DNA from: Kordiimonas laminariae
GTDB taxonomy: Bacteria; Pseudomonadota; Alphaproteobacteria; Sphingomonadales; Kordiimonadaceae
Direction: 5' to 3'
DNA: 64,000 nt
Assembly: GCF_023008165.1 (NCBI RefSeq)
Contig: NZ_JAKQZA010000007.1
Location: forward strand, 1 to 64,000
Shown piece after piece: positions 15,221 through 23,489 of this stretch. Position numbers and translations under genes: made by a program. The first letter of the stretch is position 1, and each line of letters begins with the position of its first letter. Below the pieces are notes generated by a model. It ran no database searches, had not been told where the DNA came from, and worked only from the letters and a program-made list of their open reading frames with translations.

Positions 15221-15237
15221 TTCCATGAAACATGGAA
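15221..15237. repeat. Perfect palindrome upstream of the putative ncRNA
   Basis: TTCCATG-AAA-CATGGAA, 7-bp arms with a 3-base spacer, about 16-20 bases upstream of the likely RNA start. In the minus direction TTGCAG stands directly before it, so it fills a -35/-10 spacer position. It may be an operator for the RNA. Confidence 0.4.
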
Positions 15238-15448
15238 CTGCAATCCCCGATACGCTGGGAAATGCTGTCGATACCTCACGCCGTATCAACACAGAAAATA
15301 TAGCTTCAGGGACGCCGCAGATAAACTGATCAAAAATGCAGCGTTACATGAAAAATGATCATTAGCGGGACCATTAAAAAGTATGAGCAAACTGGAACAG
15401 TGGTTTTGGCTGAGCAAAGCGCACAGCCCCAATAAGAAAGGCTCCAGA

Positions 15449-16180
15449 ATGTGTTATACCACTGAAGAAGAAAAGCTGCGCAGCGCGCTAGGGTCTGCTG
15501 CAGAATTAAAAGGCTTTAATGATACCCTGGTTACCTCTGCATCACCGAGTGGCCGTGTCGAGTTTAACAAAACTTACCGTATACCTGCCAGACAAGGCCG
15601 TGCGGTTATTCTCAAGAAAAACGAATATCTGGTTCTGGCAAACCCAACGGGGCGTCAAGTATGTGATCTATGGGCCTTTAATGCCGAAAATCAGGCTGAA
15701 TATATGTCCATGGAACATAGCCGAACTGCGTTAAATCGAACTATTCCCAGAGAAGGAGATAAGCTTGTTACCAACCGCCGTCGGCCTATTCTTGAAGTTG
15801 TCGCAGATTCATCAGCTGGCATTCACGATACAGTAATCGCGGCCTGTGATGTGTACCGATATGAAGAATTGGGCGTTGAAGGATATCATGATAATTGTTC
15901 CGATAACATGCGAATGGCCATGTACGCTATCGGCAGAACGCAGGCCTACGTGCCGAGCCCTTTCAATGTGTGGATGAATGTTCCAGTCGAGGAAAATGGT
16001 GCTTTTCGCTGGCTACCACCGGTTTCAAAAGAACGGGATGAGATAGTCCTTAAGGCCTGTATGCCAACTATCATTGCAATGTCAGCATGCCCACAGGATA
16101 TCACGGTGGTGAATGGTGACAGTAAAACCACTCATCCACTCGATTTTATTGTAAAACCCGCAAGCTCCCTTACGGCATAA
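15449..16180 (+). CDS. DUF1989 (urea carboxylase-associated) family protein
   Basis: 243 residues from MCYTTEEEK; an upstream ATG at 15383 would add 22 residues but lacks a Shine-Dalgarno, while AAAGG precedes 15449. Family marks are IPARQGRAVILKKNEYLVLANPTGRQVCDLWAFNA, HDTVIAACDVYRYEELGVEGYHDNCSDN and PSPFNVWMNVPV. DUF1989 proteins accompany urea carboxylase and include carboxyguanidine deiminase subunits, which act on guanidine-derived nitrogen. No urea carboxylase or partner DUF1989 gene lies in the window, so this one probably deaminates or hydrolyses another compound. The 3' end overlaps the convergent SDR gene by 11 bases. Confidence 0.83.
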   Translation: MCYTTEEEKLRSALGSAAELKGFNDTLVTSASPSGRVEFNKTYRIPARQGRAVILKKNEYLVLANPTGRQVCDLWAFNAENQAEYMSMEHSRTALNRTIPREGDKLVTNRRRPILEVVADSSAGIHDTVIAACDVYRYEELGVEGYHDNCSDNMRMAMYAIGRTQAYVPSPFNVWMNVPVEENGAFRWLPPVSKERDEIVLKACMPTIIAMSACPQDITVVNGDSKTTHPLDFIVKPASSLTA

Positions 16181-16925
16181 CGGCACCACCGTTGGGCCCT
16201 AGAGTTTGACCAGTTATGAAAGTGGCCTCCGGGCCACTTAAAAACCTGACACAGCCAGCTACTTCATCAACCGTACCCAAACGCCCCATTGGGTTGTTCA
16301 GTTCAAGTTCCAAACTTTCCTCAGACATACGCTTTGGATCTAACATACGTGTGGAGATAGGCCCTGGTGCAATGGTATTAACCAACACATAAGGTGCAAA
16401 TTCTGTAGCCCAGGACTTTGTAAGGTTCATCATAGCTGCTTTTGATGCTGCATAGAGGGCATTGTTCGGACGTCCAAGGTATCCCAGCTCTGATCCAATA
16501 TTGATCAGCCGCGGGAGATCGCTTCGGCCTTGCATACGCCTCAGCGCTTCTTTTCCGACAAAGAAAGCACCTCTTACATTGGTATCAAAAATATACTGGA
16601 AATCTTCTTCCGTACTATCAAGAAACGGCTTGCTAAGCGCAACGCCGGCATTATTCACCACAATATCAATCGCGCCCCAGACTTCATCAATATAGTTGAA
16701 CATCTGCCGAACATCGATCTCATTGGAGACATCAGCACGCACAGGCATGCACTTCCCCCCTAAAGACCGTATCTCGGTTACAACATTATTGATGTCGTCT
16801 TCAGATTCATTCCAGTTCAAGACCACTTGAGCACCTGCTATTGCTAGTGCCTTGGCGCATGCCCGGCCAATACCTCTGCAAGAACCTGTAACTAACGCGA
16901 TCTTCCCGTTCAACTCTTGTGTCAT
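16170..16925 (-). CDS. FabG-like short-chain dehydrogenase/reductase
   Basis: 251 residues: TGSCRGIGRACA (cofactor loop), ADVSNEIDV, NNAGVALSKPF, INIGSELGYLG with the catalytic Ser, YAASK motif, IAPGPISTRML and the C-terminal ITGQTLGPNGGAVMP. This is a classical SDR close to 3-oxoacyl-ACP reductases; the context argues against a fatty acid synthesis role because no acyl carrier or synthase genes are near. It is followed upstream by a LysR gene read in the same direction. The stop overlaps the convergent DUF1989 gene. Confidence 0.87.
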   Translation of the reverse strand: MTQELNGKIALVTGSCRGIGRACAKALAIAGAQVVLNWNESEDDINNVVTEIRSLGGKCMPVRADVSNEIDVRQMFNYIDEVWGAIDIVVNNAGVALSKPFLDSTEEDFQYIFDTNVRGAFFVGKEALRRMQGRSDLPRLINIGSELGYLGRPNNALYAASKAAMMNLTKSWATEFAPYVLVNTIAPGPISTRMLDPKRMSEESLELELNNPMGRLGTVDEVAGCVRFLSGPEATFITGQTLGPNGGAVMP

Positions 16926-17118
16926 CCGGATAAAGCCTCATTTCTCTGATAGCGAAAAGCCCGGCTTTATTGTGGATATACAGATGATAAAGCCGCTTCC
17001 CAGCTCGGATTTTCTCTATTTTAAGAGTAACGATTAATTGGCTTAATCTACGAGCGATAAGAGCTAATCTGATAGCTGAGGAATTTAGACCTTTAGATGA
17101 GTTAAAGTTATTTGAGGA

Positions 17119-18075
17119 CTATTCAGAAGGTTCATTGTCCTTTAACCACTCTTTTTCCATAAGAGCGCCAACGGCTGTATCCCTGAAAGTATCAGCCTCT
17201 TCCAATAGCCAGTTTTCAAAAGCTTTTACCTTCTTGCTCTCGGAATGAAGCTGATTGCAAACGAGATAATAACTTTTATCTTTCAACAGCTCAGGAACAG
17301 GCACGATCAATCGCCCTGCTTCAATGTGAGAAGCGCTAGCCAGTAGACTTGTGAGCGCAATACCACGACCGTCTAAAGCTGCCTGAACACAAATATGCTC
17401 GTCACTATAGGTTTCTGCTAAATCCAGATTAGGTTTTTCAATGCCACATTCAGCGAACCATTTTTCCCAGTCAGGATCTTCTTCACAAAACCCACTCCAT
17501 TCATAAACAATTAGCGGATGTTTGAGCAGATCTTCCGGCGTAATATCGCCACTTTCAAATAAATCAGGCGAACAAACTGGCGCTACATAGTTATCGAGTA
17601 TCCAAGAATAATATTGATCGCCGTAATCACCAGTACCGTGCCTGATTGCAATATCAATATTGTTTACAGCAAAATCGCGTACCATATCACTGGCATCAAG
17701 CTTTACCCGGAACTCCTGATTTTCAGCGCTAAAGGTATGCAAACGAGGCGATAGCCATTTACTGGCGAATGTCTTTGTCGTGGTGATATGGATAGGACCA
17801 CTGGCATCACTATCCGTAATAGCAAGTGAAGCTTCTTCAAGCTTACGAAAAGCTTCATGCACATGCGGTGCGTATACTTCACCAGCCTGAGTAAGGGATA
17901 AAGACCGGGTCAACCGGTTAAACAGCTTTAGACCAAGATCATCTTCAAGGGCTTTGATCAAATGGCTAATCGCTGTAGGCGTAACGTTTAATTCTTCAGC
18001 CGCCTTTTTGAAGCTCAAGTGCCTTGCTGCAGCATCAAATGCCTGAAGTCCTCTAAGCTGCGGAAGTCTTGCCAT
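17119..18075 (-). CDS. LysR-family regulator, GcvA-like
   Basis: 318 residues. The helix-turn-helix RGLQAFDAAARHLSFKKAAEELNVTPTAISHLIKALEDDLGLKLF is typical of the GcvA/AmpR group (TPTAISHLIKxLE). The effector domain follows from about residue 90 (PIHITTTKTFASKWLSPRL), with a GALMEKEWLKDN tail. It lies between the SDR and the second amidase, all leftward, and is the only dedicated regulator within the 7.2-23.3 kb region. It is the natural candidate for controlling that catabolic set. Target sites were not identified. Confidence 0.88.
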   Translation of the reverse strand: MARLPQLRGLQAFDAAARHLSFKKAAEELNVTPTAISHLIKALEDDLGLKLFNRLTRSLSLTQAGEVYAPHVHEAFRKLEEASLAITDSDASGPIHITTTKTFASKWLSPRLHTFSAENQEFRVKLDASDMVRDFAVNNIDIAIRHGTGDYGDQYYSWILDNYVAPVCSPDLFESGDITPEDLLKHPLIVYEWSGFCEEDPDWEKWFAECGIEKPNLDLAETYSDEHICVQAALDGRGIALTSLLASASHIEAGRLIVPVPELLKDKSYYLVCNQLHSESKKVKAFENWLLEEADTFRDTAVGALMEKEWLKDNEPSE

Positions 18076-18195
18076 ATGTTAAAGCCTCAAATTTCCCGTC
18101 TGATTAAAGTATGTTAGCCAGAATTTAATAATAAAGTCTATATGCCAGCGGTGAAGTATGATGGGGCACGTATGCCCCACTCCATTCAGCCGTTC

Positions 18196-19677
18196 TTACA
18201 ACACACGCGCTTTACACACATCATAATGTTGCTGCCACGGGGCAACTAGCTCAAAGGCACTGCTGAGCGCGATAACATCACCATCTGCCCCCATCCGGCC
18301 CGTGATATGAAGCCCAATTGGCAATCCATCTTTGCTAAGCCCCGCTGGCACATTTGCAGCAGGATGCCCTGTGAAATTATTGAAGTATGTCATACACCAA
18401 CCAATAAGAGGTTCAACCTGTTCACCCTCAAGTTCTATTGGCCCCATAGTATCGCCATTTTGCTCATTCAAAACGGGTAAACAAGCAAGAGTGGGAGAGA
18501 CAATAGCGTCATAACCTTCCAGTACGCGCTGGAATTCATCAAAGATTTCACCGCGAATACTTTGTTGGCGGTGATGCTCTACAAATGTGAGCTCTTCCGA
18601 AGCATATTTTGACCATTTAATGAATTCATCAGGCACCTGTTGCATATCACCGCTCAAGAGATCGACGCCATTTTGCTTCAAGCTATCGAGCACATGATTG
18701 TTGAGCGGAGCAAATAATTTGCACCAAAGTTCACCCAGTTCATAAGCAGAGTGCTTAATGTCAAACTTCACATCCTCAACGACAACACCCGCTTCCCGTA
18801 GTTTTTCAGCTGTACGGCGAACTGCGGCTCGTACTTCCGGAACAACCGGGAAAATTCCAAAATCTTCAGTAAACGCTACTTTCATGCCGCTAACCGGGCG
18901 GCCAACATATCCACTCAGATCTTCCTTTGGCATAACAGCTAAAGGATCACCCGGATGCGGCCCACATAAGGCATTAAGCGTATTTACGGCATCTTTAACA
19001 TTACGCGTGATTGGACCCATATGAATGAACGGTGTGGAAGCACCAAAAGCATTTGGCCTTATAAGAATAGGTGAGCGACCAAAAGAAGGCTTGAACCCAT
19101 AATTGTTACACCAGGCAGCTGGAATACGAATAGAACCACCCCCATCAGTTCCTTCCGCTATTGGTACTAAACCATCAGCTACCGCTGCAGCACTACCACC
19201 TGACGAACCGCCGCTGTTGTAGTTGGTGTTAAATGGGTTTCCCGTAGGACCAAAAAGGAAATTGTCACAAGTACCTCTATAACCAAACGTAGGGCTATTT
19301 GTTTTACCAACAATAATCGCACCAGCCGCTTCCATGCGTTCTGTATAAGCGCAGTTGTTTTCTGCAATGTTATCCTTCATCGCTGGAACACCACCAAGTG
19401 TGGACGGCCATCCTTCCTTAAAATCAAAGAGGTCTTTCATAGCTGTTGGAATACCGTGAAGTGGGCCTTTGTAATCACCGCGCATTATCTCATCTTCAGC
19501 CGCCTTAGCATTTTCGAGGGCTTCTTCAAAAGCCGTAAACACAAAAGCATTCATAGATGCATTTCGTGCTTCAATGCGGTTGATAGTACTTAACATTACT
19601 TCCACCGGAGACACTTCCCGCGCTCGGATTAAATCAGCGATTTCATAAGCCGCCATATATGCAAAATCATTGGTCAT
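18196..19677 (-). CDS. Amidase signature family enzyme
   Basis: 493 residues from MTNDFAYMAAYEIADLIRAR; TTGGAG lies 8 bases before this ATG, so the seven-residue-longer frame is not used. The triad is Lys81 (GIPTAMKDLFD), Ser158/159 in NSGGSSGGSAAA (155-165) and Ser182 in GTDGGGSIRIPAA. NxxGHPAANVPAG near the C-terminus is also typical. It resembles the first amidase (11525) in length and motif set but differs in sequence, so the two are paralogues with different substrates. It lies between the LysR gene and the TonB receptor. Confidence 0.9.
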   Translation of the reverse strand: MTNDFAYMAAYEIADLIRAREVSPVEVMLSTINRIEARNASMNAFVFTAFEEALENAKAAEDEIMRGDYKGPLHGIPTAMKDLFDFKEGWPSTLGGVPAMKDNIAENNCAYTERMEAAGAIIVGKTNSPTFGYRGTCDNFLFGPTGNPFNTNYNSGGSSGGSAAAVADGLVPIAEGTDGGGSIRIPAAWCNNYGFKPSFGRSPILIRPNAFGASTPFIHMGPITRNVKDAVNTLNALCGPHPGDPLAVMPKEDLSGYVGRPVSGMKVAFTEDFGIFPVVPEVRAAVRRTAEKLREAGVVVEDVKFDIKHSAYELGELWCKLFAPLNNHVLDSLKQNGVDLLSGDMQQVPDEFIKWSKYASEELTFVEHHRQQSIRGEIFDEFQRVLEGYDAIVSPTLACLPVLNEQNGDTMGPIELEGEQVEPLIGWCMTYFNNFTGHPAANVPAGLSKDGLPIGLHITGRMGADGDVIALSSAFELVAPWQQHYDVCKARVL

Positions 19678-19750
19678 TGATCGGTCTCCAACCCTCAAAC
19701 TAAACGGTTTTCAGAGGCCCGTAAGCCCCTGATGATTTCTATCTCAATGT

Positions 19751-22054
19751 TTAGAAGCGTACGCCTGCGGAAACACCAAACACTCTTGGTGGACCATAGA
19801 TATTCAAGAGCCAGCCAAAGCTTGGTAGGTCATTCGCATAAGTCCGGTATGTGGTATTGGTTATGTTACTGCCGTAAATGGAAACGCTGTATTTCTCGGT
19901 GACATCGGTAAGCGTGATACGGGCATTACCAATCCAGTAAGCATCTTCAAGGTTAGACGGTGCGTTCACTGTTTCCAGGAACTGGTCATCGCGCCAGCTC
20001 CAATCTGTTGAAACAATCATGTTCCAATCATCACTTACTTCGAACTCATAGCGAAGCTGACCATTGAAGGTCCACTCAGGCGCATTTACCGGCGTAAAGC
20101 CATTAAGGCTTACACCAGCCGCCGTAATATCGCTTACGATTTCAGAATCAAGCCAACCGCCTGCAACGTTCAGTTCAAGGCCAGGCGCAAGAAGGAACTG
20201 ACCATCAATCTCAATACCTTTGGTATCAATAGAGGCAGCGTTCACAGCAACTGGAAGAACCGCGAAAGGTGTATCCACATTTACGATACCATTAGAGAAA
20301 TCATAAATGAAACCAGATACATTTACTCGAGCACGGTTATCAAGGAATGTAGTTTTGAAACCAGCTTCATAAGCAGTGATTGTTTCAGGCTCAAGAGACG
20401 TGAAACCTTCCTGTGCAGAAACAAATGTCGCGTTATAACCGCCTGAACGGAAACCTGTAGAAACATTACCAAAGAACAAGAACTGATCAAAAGCTTCCAG
20501 CTCTGGTTCCCATTCGAAACCTACTTTGAAGTTTACGTTTTCGTCTGTACGCTCACCACCATCTGGCAACAGTGTATGTGTTGCAAGCGTAGCAACGATT
20601 GTTTCTGGGCCATCTTCACCATCACCAAAGTCGATAGAGCCTAAGCCCGCATCCGTACCGCCAACGATAGTTACTTCTTCTCTACTCCATCGAATGCCGC
20701 CTGTAAGGCTAAAAGAGTCAGTAAGTTGGAAGTTATTGTGCAAGAAAGCCGCAACGGCTTCATTGCTCTGCGTAAAGCTAGAGAACAAGCCTGGTACAGC
20801 ACCACCTGCAACACGTAGGTATTCTGATTGACGGAAATCATCTTTCAGATAGTAAAGGCCCGCAACATAGTTCCAAACACCAGCATTATCTGAAGCAAGG
20901 CGCAGTTCCTGACCAAATACTTCTACTTTATCATAGTAGAAATTCTCAATACCCGGTCCAGGCGTACCATCAGCATCTTCACGCTGGTCGCGTTCAAATG
21001 TTTGGTAAGTTGATATGGAAGAGAATGTACCAATTGAGAAATCATGATCAATGCGAAGTTGGCCGATGAAAGATTCGTTATTCACTTGGTGTTCCACATC
21101 ACCTTCTGATGTGAAAGGATCATCGTCACCCGGGTTCAAACCATCAATTGTACGTACACAATTAGCTGTATTACCGCGCGCAGTACCATTCAGATACTCA
21201 GGGCAGAATTCAGGTGCACCAGCAGCTACCGATTCAGGAGTTGCAACACCTACACCTTCATACGGAATAAAGTCGGAACGATCCTGACCGTAAGAAAGTG
21301 ACAAGTTCACCTCAGTGTTTTCACCAGCCCAATTAAGCTGGCCACGCACTGCCCACTTATCAGTTTTGCCTTCATCCTCATTTCGTGTGGTATTTTCATA
21401 AAAACCCTGCCCCTGATTAATAACAAAACCAGACAGGCGGAGGCTTAGGCTATCAGTAAGTGGTGTATTGTATACACCTTCAACACGGAGCGTTTCATAA
21501 GTATCAAACCCAGCATTAATGCTAGCTTCAAACTCATTATGCGGCTTATTTGTGAAAAAGTTTACCGCGCCACCTGTGGCATTCCGACCAAAGAGCGTAC
21601 CTTGCGGACCTTTAAGCGCTTCAACTCGGCCAATATCAAACAAAAGCAAGCTCGTGGTGAAGCTCTTCGAAATATAGCTTTCATCAACATGTACGGCGAT
21701 TGGTGAATCCAAATTACTGGAAAATTCATTCACACCAAGGCCGCGTACGTTAAAGTTCGTAGGGCCAAAACCGTAGTTCACCTGAACGTTGGGGATATTT
21801 GCCGCTACATCAGCGATATCATCAACATTCAGTTCTTTCATTACATCGCCAGAAAAAGCAGAAAGTGTAACACCAACACTCTGCTGAGATTCAGAGCGTT
21901 TTTGTGCGGTTACAACAACCTCTTCAAGAGCATATTTTTGCTCACGTTCTTTTCCATCATCCTGTCCCCACGCTTGTGTTGCCAGAACGGTAGTAACAGC
22001 AACAGCACTCATCAGCTGCCGGTGCAACGTGCTCGGTACGAAATGCTTGCGCAT
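19751..22054 (-). CDS. TonB-dependent outer-membrane receptor
   Basis: 767 residues. Signal peptide MRKHFVPSTLHRQLMSAVAV...TQAWGQ, TonB box LEEVVVTAQKR, plug domain through NFNVRGLGVNEF, VEALKGPQGTLFGRNATGGAVNF, then a ~22-strand barrel ending GVSAGVRF with terminal Phe. GGGAGG sits 6 bases before ATG 22054. The plug motif QGTLFGRNATGGA is that of the large alphaproteobacterial TonB receptor group that takes up organic substrates as well as siderophores. Placed next to an amidase and in the catabolic region, it probably admits the compound degraded there. Confidence 0.93.
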   Translation of the reverse strand: MRKHFVPSTLHRQLMSAVAVTTVLATQAWGQDDGKEREQKYALEEVVVTAQKRSESQQSVGVTLSAFSGDVMKELNVDDIADVAANIPNVQVNYGFGPTNFNVRGLGVNEFSSNLDSPIAVHVDESYISKSFTTSLLLFDIGRVEALKGPQGTLFGRNATGGAVNFFTNKPHNEFEASINAGFDTYETLRVEGVYNTPLTDSLSLRLSGFVINQGQGFYENTTRNEDEGKTDKWAVRGQLNWAGENTEVNLSLSYGQDRSDFIPYEGVGVATPESVAAGAPEFCPEYLNGTARGNTANCVRTIDGLNPGDDDPFTSEGDVEHQVNNESFIGQLRIDHDFSIGTFSSISTYQTFERDQREDADGTPGPGIENFYYDKVEVFGQELRLASDNAGVWNYVAGLYYLKDDFRQSEYLRVAGGAVPGLFSSFTQSNEAVAAFLHNNFQLTDSFSLTGGIRWSREEVTIVGGTDAGLGSIDFGDGEDGPETIVATLATHTLLPDGGERTDENVNFKVGFEWEPELEAFDQFLFFGNVSTGFRSGGYNATFVSAQEGFTSLEPETITAYEAGFKTTFLDNRARVNVSGFIYDFSNGIVNVDTPFAVLPVAVNAASIDTKGIEIDGQFLLAPGLELNVAGGWLDSEIVSDITAAGVSLNGFTPVNAPEWTFNGQLRYEFEVSDDWNMIVSTDWSWRDDQFLETVNAPSNLEDAYWIGNARITLTDVTEKYSVSIYGSNITNTTYRTYANDLPSFGWLLNIYGPPRVFGVSAGVRF

Positions 22055-22288
22055 TATCATCCTCCCATACATCAGAAATTAATCAGCAGGCACTCCGGGA
22101 GCAGCTGCCGCAGCCCATCATCGGGCACCCTTTTCCCCGACACTGAGTATGAAAGAAGACTCCCCTGACATCATGTGAGATAAATTCAGCCTATAGATGA
22201 ATGCACTCAAAACACAAACTAAAGCATTGATTACAAATGTTTTATAAGCATCCTAAGGTTACTCTTCGCAAAGGAGTTCACATCCAAA

Positions 22289-22322
22289 GAAAAGCCCCGA
22301 AACCAACAAAGGTTTCGGGGCA
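22289..22322 (-). terminator. Terminator of the polysaccharide-deacetylase-like gene
   Basis: GCCCCGAAACC and GGTTTCGGGGC pair perfectly around a 6-base loop; in the minus direction TTTTCTTT follows. It lies 33 bases past the stop at 22354. Confidence 0.92.
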
Positions 22323-22353
22323 AGATGTCTCTCTGAGCGCCTGAAGATCAGTG

Positions 22354-23262
22354 CTACTTTTTATGTTCTCGCGCCGCTGGAAACTGTGCCTGTGGATAAT
22401 AAGGCAACCTGTCCACCCTTATATCCTGTGCACCTGTTTCATGCTGGTTTTGAACATATGAAGCGATTTCATGAACCGGAGCAAACCATACATCACCGCG
22501 TTCAAGCACCCGTTCAAGCCATTCCTCCACCATCGACCAGCGGGATAACCGTCCAGTCAGGAATGGGTGCCAGATAGACATCCAAAAACCACCATATTTG
22601 TGCTGTGCTTCAAACTCTTCCCAGAACCCCTGAAGGCCATGTGACGCGGGCTGAACATGCATCATATAATCAATTTCAGGGTAATGTGCGAAAGGTGGCC
22701 AATCATCAACAGCCCAATGAACAGGCGCTTCCACCAAGCTACCCTTATCTGTCTGCAGAATGTATGGTGTATCATCCGCCATCATAGAGCTTTCATAAAG
22801 AAAGCCGTGTTCAATCAGCAGATCAACCACAGCCATGTTTACGTTGTAAACAGGTGCCCGATAACCTTTCGGCTTACTGCCGGTCATACGCACATGCACG
22901 TCTAGGGCTTTTTCAAACCAGTAACGCTGTTCTTCTGCTGAATGCGTAGTAGGATCTTCATGAATATAGCCGTGGTGTGCGATTTCATGCCCCCCCTCCA
23001 GGATATTTTCCACCATCTCTGGATATTGTTCCATACACCACGCAGGAATAAAGAATGTCTGTCTAATGCCAAATTTTTTATAGGTATCCAATATGCGGTG
23101 CATTGCAGCAGTTGGACCGTAAAGTCCCATAGAAAGCGGGCACAGTCGATCATGGCCGTCATTAGGTTTAGAAATATGGATCAAACTGTCCGCATCAATA
23201 TCAAACGTAATGGCAGCCGCGCATTTAGCACCTTCTGGCCAAGCTATCTTGTTCTTAATCAT
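22354..23262 (-). CDS. NodB-fold polysaccharide deacetylase family hydrolase (PuuE/HP0310-like)
   Basis: 302 residues, no signal peptide. NodB motifs: AITFDIDADS (motif 1), GHEIAHHGYIHEDP (metal-binding HxxxH), GYRAPVYNVN (motif 3) and GFLYESSMMADDTPY (motif 4). Cytoplasmic members of this subgroup include allantoinase-like PuuE as well as peptidoglycan-type deacetylases. Cleavage of a cyclic amide or C-N bond is therefore plausible here given the amidases and NCS1 carrier. GGAGG lies 6 bases before ATG 23262. It is the last gene of the leftward catabolic stretch and is closed by a strong terminator. Confidence 0.85.
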   Translation of the reverse strand: MIKNKIAWPEGAKCAAAITFDIDADSLIHISKPNDGHDRLCPLSMGLYGPTAAMHRILDTYKKFGIRQTFFIPAWCMEQYPEMVENILEGGHEIAHHGYIHEDPTTHSAEEQRYWFEKALDVHVRMTGSKPKGYRAPVYNVNMAVVDLLIEHGFLYESSMMADDTPYILQTDKGSLVEAPVHWAVDDWPPFAHYPEIDYMMHVQPASHGLQGFWEEFEAQHKYGGFWMSIWHPFLTGRLSRWSMVEEWLERVLERGDVWFAPVHEIASYVQNQHETGAQDIRVDRLPYYPQAQFPAAREHKK

Positions 23263-23489
23263 CACAGACCTCCTGTTTTATCAAAAACAGAATGACCGAA
23301 GCCTAGATAGCGAACACCCGAAAATAGCTAAAGCGATAGGTGATCTCAGCTATATCGCCAAGTTTTCCCCGCTTTTAACTCTTCGGTTCAACATTTTTTA
23401 AAAATGGCTTGAAAACGACCACCATCAGCTAAACATAAGTTAAAGCTTATAAATTATAATAAACTATACCTTCATGCGAGGCTCAGAAA

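Noticed and set aside
15070-15330. Plus-strand riboswitch (guanidine, TPP or cobalamin) before the DUF1989 gene
   Set aside because: No ykkC, mini-ykkC, TPP or B12-box consensus was found; the pairings and terminator make better sense as a minus-strand RNA.
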